Source: Bimuria novae-zelandiae CBS 107.79 (lineage: Eukaryota > Ascomycota > Dothideomycetes > Pleosporales > Didymosphaeriaceae). Taken from it: 64,000 nt of DNA. Both the position numbers and the translations under genes were made by a program. The stretch lies in contig ML976661.1 in assembly GCA_010015655.1 (NCBI GenBank), forward strand, positions 986,075 to 1,050,074, read 5' to 3'. The notes under the pieces are model-generated. The model was not told where the DNA came from and did not search any database. It saw nothing but the letters and a program-made list of their open reading frames with translations. Shown piece by piece: positions 57,025 through 64,000 of this stretch (position 1 is its first letter; every line of letters begins with the position of its first letter).

Positions 57025-58338
57025 TACAGCGCCTCGCCAAAAGTTTGCCGACACTTTTGCCCCACCAAATTTTCAGCCGAATCCTCCACCATCAACGCCA
57101 ACCCCACACCAACCACCAATTTTGAAGCGGCTATTCGATCTGTATATAATGCGGCGGCCACTAGCAGAAATATCTGGCAATCGCAAGGCTGGGTTTAAGC
57201 TTTCTTTGCAGGCGCACTCTGCAATCCTTGCCCAGGTAGAGAACCGCGTACCGAAGGCCAAAATTGCTCGAACCTTCAATGTGAGCCGCCAAGCTGTGTA
57301 CGACACAATTAAACGCTAGGATACCCATAGAGAGATTCGATCGCGCCCCCGGATAGGCCGGCCAAAGCTTCTATCACAGAGAGATGAGCGTAGGGCCTTG
57401 CGGATAGTCCGTAGGAACCCCCGGGTTGAATACGCTGAATTGCAGCTTCTTGCGCGCGGCATTGAGTGCTCAAGGACTACACTCTATAGAATGCTCAAAC
57501 GCCATGGGATACGTAACTGGGTGGCTAGGAAACGCCCAAAGCTTACTCCTAGAGACGCTCGACAGCGCCTTGAGTGGTGCCGGATCTATCAACACTACGA
57601 GTGGGCGTGGATTAAATTCTCTGACGAGGTCTCTGCTGAACGTAGGAGTAGCAAGAAGCGTATCTAGGTATTCTATATATCTTAGTAGAAGTGGGATAGC
57701 GAGATAATTAATTAAAAAAACGCGGCAAGTAGTACTTAAGTAAATATTCTTTAGAGTAATTTAGAAAGGCGGCTATATAGACTTAATAGCTATAGAGAGG
57801 GTAGGTAGCTAATAAGAATTCTACTTAGAATTATACACTAATACCCTTAAAATTTTAATTCTCTAATAGAACGCTGCGTACGAGTTTTAAATAAATAATA
57901 CGCCTATACACACCTCTGCTTATATATAAGTATAGCTAGATAATAAAGAGGTCTACTATATTAACTAGCTTCCCTACTTACTAGATCTTAACCTAATTAA
58001 ACACCTCTAGTAGCTATTAAAATAGAAGATTATTAAGTTATTTCCTAATCTAGAGGGGGAAAGATTTAGCTAAATAGCTTATAAGAGGTTTATTAAGTAC
58101 GCATAAGTAGTATAAGATACTACCCTATAAGAGGCTATGAATAACCTTATTAAGAGCGTACTATGCAGGATTAAAGCCTATATAAAAGATTAGGGTTAGT
58201 ATATAAAATACTAAGCTATTTAGGTATATTTTAATGTAATTAGGCGTGGTGGATACCCTGTAAATTATAAGGGTTAAAGAACTTGGCTAAAAATTTGGTG
58301 GAGCAAAAGTGTCGGCAAACTTTTGGCCTAGTACTGTA
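57025..58338 (+). mobile_element. Tc1-like transposon, 1.3 kb
   Basis: TIRs of about 50 bp share GCCAAAAGTTTGCCGACACT; ends CAG/CTG with TA at 57025-57026 and 58337-58338. Size is typical of Tc1. The first half, to about 57670, has normal composition and the second half is strongly AT-rich with stops. Confidence 0.9.
57149..58220 (+). pseudogene. Tc1-like transposase, half intact
   Basis: ATG at 57149 (MRRPLAEISGNRKAG). Helix-turn-helix regions of the Tc3/Tc1 type (AKIARTFNVSRQAVYDTIKR; a stop follows at 57317) and a second HTH (CSRTTLYRMLKRHGIRNW). The first catalytic Asp lies in KFSDEVSAE (about 57618-57642). Downstream, the third-acidic-residue region survives as NWLPYLLDLNLIKHL near 57965-58005, where intact relatives have PDLNPIEHLW. 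In-frame stops begin at 57317 and are dense after 57665. Confidence 0.8.
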
Positions 58339-58661
58339 TATAGACACTTAAAAATAGGGTTTATCTTTATGTTTAACCTATTTATAAATTTATAATTCCG
58401 AGATAACTTACGCTCTTATTAATTTAGTATCTTAAAACTTAAATACTAACGTACTATTAATAAGCATAAGCTATTAATGCTTCTCTTTTACTTAATACTA
58501 CTCTTGTCCGAAAACTAACCTTTAATCCTATAGGAATAGCTATCGATTAGGGCTTTAACCCTAAGACTCTACACTGTACTTGATAATTTTCTAATATAAA
58601 AGATTAAAGCAAAGACCATATTTTACCTTTAAATTAGCGTTATGGTAATTACTATTACTAC
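58339..58661. other. AT-rich spacer sharing sequence with 88-155
   Basis: No gene. TATTTTACCTTTAAATTAGC at 58619 matches the segment left of the first Fot1-like element, with a few transitions. Confidence 0.45.
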
Positions 58662-60480
58662 TAACGAACTTTACGAGCGAGCTAATTTTCCGGGCGAGCT
58701 AACTACCTGATTAAGAGTCTTTAAAATTTACTATTATTCATGATATAGAGTGATATTTTAATAACGTAATAAACTACTTTAATTTATAGAAGCTTAGATA
58801 TAGCTTACGCTTCTTGTTATTTAATAAAACGTAACGCTTTCTTAAAAGCACGCTATGGCTATCCATAATATTACTTAAAGTGTACTATGTACACGATGCA
58901 CTATAATTACCTTTTAATGTAATTATACGTCTAACTTAATAAAGCGACTCGCAATAAAAGAGTAGGTAATTATTTAGTATATACTTAACCTAGACGCGCG
59001 TGTATTTCCGTCCTAGCTTACTATTATAAAATATATAGCTAATATCTTACTAAATAAGCGTTATTAAGATTTAATTAGCTAAAACTAGGCTTTAACTTTT
59101 ATTAAGCGCTTACTGGAGCTTAAAATTAAGTATAATTAAAAGTATAATTGCGAGTAAGCTGTTTATTAGGGGTTTAAAGTTATATAGGGCTAGTTTTAAC
59201 TTACAAAGAATACTAAAGCCAAATTTAGTATTCTAGACAAAAATATCTATAACTTTAATAAGCCTAGCTTCATAATCGGCATAATATTAACTTAAGTAAT
59301 TATTATAGTTTTTAAGCGTTAAGGCAGGCTAAAGAGCGTATTGTAAAATAATTAATAGTAAATAATTATTATTTAAGACATCAATATAATAGGCTAAGCG
59401 ATTCCACTATTTATTAGCTTTTAAGATAGGTACTATTTCTCTACCTAGTATTAAGAAAAGGGTCCACCTCACGATTAGATTATTATAGTCTCTAATAATG
59501 GCTAACTAATTATAAGCTTAGTCTATAGTAGCTAAAGAACTTTAATAAGTATATAAAAAGTTGTGTTATTCATTATATAACTTACGGGCGAGCTAATAAT
59601 ACGAGTGAGCTGGTCACTCAGTTTTACTAGTAAAATCCTCGTTTTTATATTCCGGTTAACTCTCTTAATATTTATTAATAAATTCTCAAACGCCCAATAT
59701 CTAACAGTATTAACAAATATACTCTACATTTAAGATTACTAAGCTGTACCTAAAGCGGGTTAAACGTTATGTATAAATTACTTAATTACAGAGAGTATTC
59801 AGCTTTCAAATTCTATATCTCTATGATTATGTGTACTAGAATAATCGGAATTTATTAGCTTTATCTTTATGTTAATATTACTAATATATCAAATTTTTAA
59901 ACTTTATTAGTGAGTATTATGAAATTGCACAGGAATGGAAAAACAACGATTTTACTAGTAAAATAGTGTGATTAATTCGTTCGTATAATTAGCTCGCCCG
60001 TGAGGTATAATATAGTACGTTTACTTAATATTAATAACCATAAGAGCCACAACTTGTTTAAATTCCAGTAATACTATAACAATAATAAGATTAGTACTTT
60101 TTATATGCTTTTATATATGTTATACTACTTATACCTACGTAATATAGGCTATTTTTTGCCTCTAAAGTAGTCGTATAGGCGCTAAGCTAAGTATTAAATG
60201 CGTGACTAAATTAACTATATTACTAAAATCATGTTTCTAGTTTACTTTATTACTACTTTTAAGGCTATAATTACTTAAAATAATATATAAAAAGGCTTTT
60301 AAGGAACTAGCTTAGCCCTAATAAACCTATAAACTATAATATTAAAGGCTTAAAGCTTAATATCTGCCTGCGTATGCCTTTACCTTATAATATACATAAT
60401 AGTACGTGGTAATTATAAATATTTAATAATATCTTAGTGTTATGCCATGGATGTATATGACTAATTAAGGGCCTAAATTA
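58662..60480 (+). mobile_element. Fot1/pogo relic split by a MITE
   Basis: Left TIR begins TAACGAACTTTACGAGCGAG at 58662 with a doubled CGAGCTAA unit. The plus-strand transposase includes KNIYNFNKPSFIIGI near 59240. After the MITE at 59578-60007 it resumes with the DDE segment (LFKFQ-YYNNNK then YLYLRNIGYFLPLK near 60130-60180) and TKIMFLVYFITTFKAI near 60217. The right TIR was not found. Confidence 0.65.
59578..60007. mobile_element. 430-bp MITE with TA duplication
   Basis: TIRs of about 75 bp (59578-59652; 59933-60007) with CACGGGCGAGCTAA-type starts and a shared palindromic TTTTACTAGTAAAAT. TA on both sides. No coding capacity. TIR resembles the surrounding Fot1/pogo relic's TIR, so possibly a deletion derivative of that family. 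Confidence 0.8.
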
Positions 60481-61387
60481 GCAGGATTAGGTCACTCTGG
60501 GTATATAGCTAGCGACATCCGAGTGGAGAATTAGTAGCGATTTAACTTATATTAAATATAACCCCTTTAGTCTCTATCTTAGTATTATACTTCCTGACCT
60601 ACCTGTTATCTTATGTTTAAATTACTTTATATCTATAGTAGTAGTCTAGTACCAGATAAACCTAAAGAATTACTATATCGTTACTATTTAAGACTATCCC
60701 GAGTGTGATATACCTACTAAAATTAACTTTAATAAAAATAAGGTTAATAAACTATACTATGCCTAGGACTATATAGTTTAAATATCCTTTACTTAAAGAA
60801 ACTATTTAGCATTAGCTAGTCCCTTTAGGGCGTAAATAGGCCCTTTTAGCGTTATTCTAATTCCAATAGTTATTTTAGGCGCGATTCTTACCTAATTAGC
60901 ACTAGCTAGTTCTATAATATAATAAACTATTAAAAAAGGTTATGTTTAGCTTAAGGACGATAATTATTGCGAAGGAATAAAAGCGTAGTATTAATAAAAT
61001 AACGGAAGCAAAATGCTGTGTTATAGACCTCTAAAATAGCTATTTAGCATATAGTGGTAAGTCTAGCACCTTTCCTGCAACCTTCTCCGATTAAAGTACT
61101 ATATATATATATATATATATTCAAAGAGGAACTAACTAGATTCCAGCCTCTTAAAATATAATTATAAATACAGTTTTCAATAATTATTAATATATTTTCT
61201 TATTAGGAAACAAAAGTTAGAGTGTATTAATGCTTACAGAATAAAGACTTTTTATATTAATTAAAACGCTAAAGCAGCGTTCTAACGTAGCTAGGATTAT
61301 AATTAGTATGAAACTTAAAATATATTAAAAGAAAATATACTAAATACGTTAAAGACCCACTTTAACGTTAACTATATAGACTGTAGA
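60481..61387. other. AT-rich degraded repeat DNA
   Basis: Possibly part of the gypsy copy downstream, but I cannot assign a domain. A less mutated patch lies at about 60495-60545. Confidence 0.35.
61100..61120. repeat. (AT)n microsatellite
   Basis: About ten uninterrupted TA units in AT-rich DNA. Confidence 0.9.
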
Positions 61388-61560
61388 TGTCACGAGTCGT
61401 AGGTCGAGGGCCCTCGACGGCCCTAGTCCGCTCTAGAACGGCGCTATCCGGGCCTTCCGCCTATCTACTTCCCTCGCCGCAGCCCTTCTCTTCCCTCTCT
61501 AAGGGATCGCCTTAGTACTGTGGATAGACTGAGTCGCCCGTAGTCAGGGCGCTTTTTACA
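61388..61560. repeat. Solo LTR, 173 bp, TSD GTAGA
   Basis: Starts TGTCACGAGTCG, ends CTTTTTACA. Perfect 5-bp duplication GTAGA at 61383-61387 and 61561-61565. GC-rich (contains GAGGGCCCTCGACGG), in sharp contrast to the AT-rich surroundings. Confidence 0.78.
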
Positions 61561-61565
61561 GTAGA

Positions 61566-63830
61566 GGGCTAAATTAAATTATAATTAAGAATTGTGCTAC
61601 GTTTTTAACTATTATAAAGTTATTAGATTATCTTATACGGGTAAGGATCTACACTAAGTTTATTACAGTATTAATATTAGTAAGCATATTAATAGAACAC
61701 TATCTTCTATATACGCTATAGTTATTATAAGTATATAGTTATTCCTTTTAGCTTACCTAATATTTTACTTAATTTTAGCAGCTGATGTAAGTACTAGCAG
61801 GACTGATTAATATAACCTATATTATATACCTTAATAATTCATGAATCTACACTAATACTAAAGGGAAGTATAGGAGCCATATTTATAAAGTTCTAGGTCA
61901 TTTACGAAAAGCAAACTTCCATATTAATCTAAAAAATAGTATAGTTAGTAAATAAGGTCTATAGAGTGTCTTAGCTTTGCTATATTTCCTAAACACCTCT
62001 AGATTAGTAAGTCAAAGATTAAAGCTATTTTAAATTATTTTATACTATAATATATGCGTATCTTTAAAGTCCTTATTAGCTTTATAAACTGCTATAGAAC
62101 ATTTATTAAGTATTTCTCCTAATTAGCGTTCTATTTAACTAAATTAACCTAAAAGTTCCTAATAGCGTCTAGGGACTAGTTATGAGAAGGAAGAAAAGTG
62201 CTAAGATTAATATTAGCGCTATAGGCAAAGAAGCTTTCAAAAAGGTTTATAACGCATTTTTTAAAGTGCTAATCCTTACGCACTTCGAATACGAAAGTCA
62301 AATATATATTAAAATAGTTATCTCTAATAAGGCTATTAGCGCCATTTTAAGCTAATTAGTCCCTAATAAGAACGGTACGTTACACTAGTACCTTATTACC
62401 TTCTTTTCAAAGAAGCTAGACGTAGCGTATCTTAATTATATTAAGCTCTGGTAATATTATTTGTAAGATATATAATTCAAAATTCTTATAGATTATTAAA
62501 GCTTACGTTAGTTTATAAAAAAAACCGTTTTATAGTAGGTACGAGCGTACCTGGTACTTTCGAAGTATAACTTTATTATAACGTACCAAACGGGCTTAAT
62601 ACAACTAGTAGATACGCTATTTTATTATTTAAACTGTATACTTAACTCAAAAGTAGCTAAGTATAAATAGAATTAAGCCTTTATAAAGTCTCTTATAGAT
62701 TTACTTAGCAGAATGTTATGAGGCGCTCACACCTTGTTCCGATCCGGGTTAGGGCGGTAAGGTATCGTGGTACTTTACAGATTATTCAGTGGTACAAGTT
62801 AATGCGACACTTAGCGCGGACTAGATAATCTAATCTTATAATAAATAAGATAACTATTAGTCTATATAGGAGAACGTACTTGCACAGAAGATATGTGAGT
62901 TAACTACAAGGAGCGTGAAGAAGGAAATCGTCCTGTATACATATATACCTGGCTCGCTCAGTTGCTTAGTACCACTAATTAACTAAGTGGTTACGTGTCT
63001 TGCCTGCTTGGTTGCTCAGTACCACTAATCAACTGAGCAGTTACGTGACTCCGAGGCTAGCTCCTTGGCGTACTTGTTAACCCGTTCCTCGGCCGCCTGT
63101 CCTCATAAGCGCCCATCCCTCGTCATCTTGCTTCTGGTTCGTAACACAGAATACTACAAATTGGTAAAGGTATTATAGTTATAATTAAGTATAGTACTAA
63201 TTACGTTTATAACTATAAGCGCTACTAACAGGTTACTATAAAGGTTAATACGCTATATAGGCTTCTCTAACTACTACTTATCCTAGATAGACTATAGTAG
63301 CACGTAACTATGAATTTTATTATAGATCTACCCCTAAGTCGCTTTAGTAAAGTCGTTTATAACGCTATTTTAGTTATTATGAACTAATAATTAAAAATAG
63401 CTTACTAAGTATCTATAAGGATAGACTAGAATAGTGTTAACCTTGCTTAAGCATAGATTCGCAAAGTTATATAACTTTATAGTAATAATTTAGAGTCTTT
63501 ACTATTTAATAGAGGTCTAATAATATAACTAAGATATTCGGATATACTATTTAAACCTAAAACATGTTCTAAGGTTAGTTTCCTATCCTTGAACTAATAT
63601 ATACACTAAATATAAAGAATTATACTTTAAAATAGTATTTTCGTATCATTTATAGCTTAGAGCCGGATAACTTAGCCATATAGGTCTTATATACTAAATA
63701 TACGTGTAATAATAGTCGCTATTCTATTAAACGGTTTATACCCTTCTAGGTTTATTATAGATGTAACCCTTGAAAGCTAAATCCGCCTAAAGGTTTCTAA
63801 CTAACTAAAAAAGCCCCTATGCGTTTGTAA
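61566..63830 (+). mobile_element. Ty3/gypsy relic, RNase H and integrase
   Basis: Plus-strand pol remnant: end of reverse transcriptase/RNase H at about 62215-62500 (FKKVYNAFFKVLILTHFEYES; the beta strand YIKIVISNKAISAIL), integrase core at about 63305-63420 (MNFIIDLPLSRFSKVVYNAIL) after the solo LTR. Stops are dense. No LTRs of its own were found. Confidence 0.65.
62714..63146 (+). repeat. Solo LTR, 433 bp, TSD CAGAA
   Basis: Starts TGTTATGAGGCGC, ends TTCGTAACA. Perfect duplication CAGAA at 62709-62713 and 63147-63151. The first ~199 bp are nearly identical to 21175-21372, then it diverges and instead has a ~50-bp tandem duplication (TCAGTACCACTAATCAACTGAG-like unit, about 62955-63055). 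Little RIP. Confidence 0.9.
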
Positions 63831-64000
63831 TAGCTTTAAAGATTATTAATATTATATAAATGCCAAATTAAAACTAAAAGGTAGCTAAAAGTACTAAAAG
63901 GGGTTTTAAGAAAAGAAAAGTTTACATCTTAAACGTAAAGCAGGTAATAGAATAGGGGTATCGAATTAATATATAAAATTAATTAAGTTAAATAAGGAGT
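63831..64000. other. AT-rich end of window
   Basis: RIP-type sequence, probably still repeat DNA; nothing identifiable. Confidence 0.4.

Overview
This window looks like a piece of a filamentous ascomycete (Pezizomycotina) chromosome with a two-compartment genome, of the kind best known from Dothideomycetes. The evidence is short spliced genes with fungal splice sites (GTAAGT or GTGCGT donors, an ACTAAC branch point), nested Fot1/pogo, MULE, Ty1/copia and Ty3/gypsy elements, and a strong C-to-T / G-to-A mutation bias typical of repeat-induced point mutation (RIP). CpA and TpG are nearly absent from the AT-rich parts, and transposon reading frames there are broken mainly by TAA and TAG codons.

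Layout. 1-35,070 is AT-rich, gene-poor and built from nested mobile elements. 35,071-49,975 is a base-balanced gene island. 49,976-64,000 is a second AT-rich repeat block. The left block can be read as a stratigraphy. A Fot1-like element (176-2215) holds a young solo LTR. A 452-bp solo LTR (2584-8050) was split by a MULE (2647-5865) and a pogo element (6229-8012). A truncated non-RIP'd coding island (8571-9160) is cut off by a Ty1/copia element (9161-14312). That element's 3' LTR was in turn hit by a Ty3/gypsy element (14313-21174), which holds a 128-bp hAT-type MITE and another pogo copy (16638-18495). An LTR with mismatched flanks (21175-21626) ends this stack. Finally a Fot1-like element (22371-34770) is interrupted by a complete Ty3/gypsy element (23557-30321) and by two Fot1 elements only 14 bp apart. 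In most cases the target-site duplications can be read exactly.

The island carries five gene models. (1) A spliced gene for a large BIRC6/UBE2O-type ubiquitin-conjugating enzyme with UIM-like N-terminus, cysteine cluster and RGG tail (+). (2) A small basic hypothetical protein (-). (3) A short-chain dehydrogenase/reductase (-). (4) A small spliced coiled-coil protein (-). (5) A BRD8/Bdc1-like bromodomain protein, probably a NuA4 acetyltransferase subunit (+), divergent from gene 4 across a shared 889-bp intergenic region. They look like ordinary housekeeping or regulatory genes. I see no secondary-metabolite cluster and no secreted effector candidate.

The right block holds degraded Ty3/gypsy copies in both orientations, a Tc1-like element that is intact in its first half and ruined in its second, a pogo transposase relic split by a 430-bp MITE, and several short, little-mutated solo LTRs with perfect or near-perfect 5-bp duplications.

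The most interesting observations are: a family of short inverted-repeat elements sitting in both introns and the 3' flank of the E2 gene, in one case supplying the splice acceptor (introner-like); an antisense cysteine-rich/coiled-coil accessory ORF in the Ty3/gypsy element; exact reconstruction of nested insertions; and a clean coding fragment trapped between retroelements.
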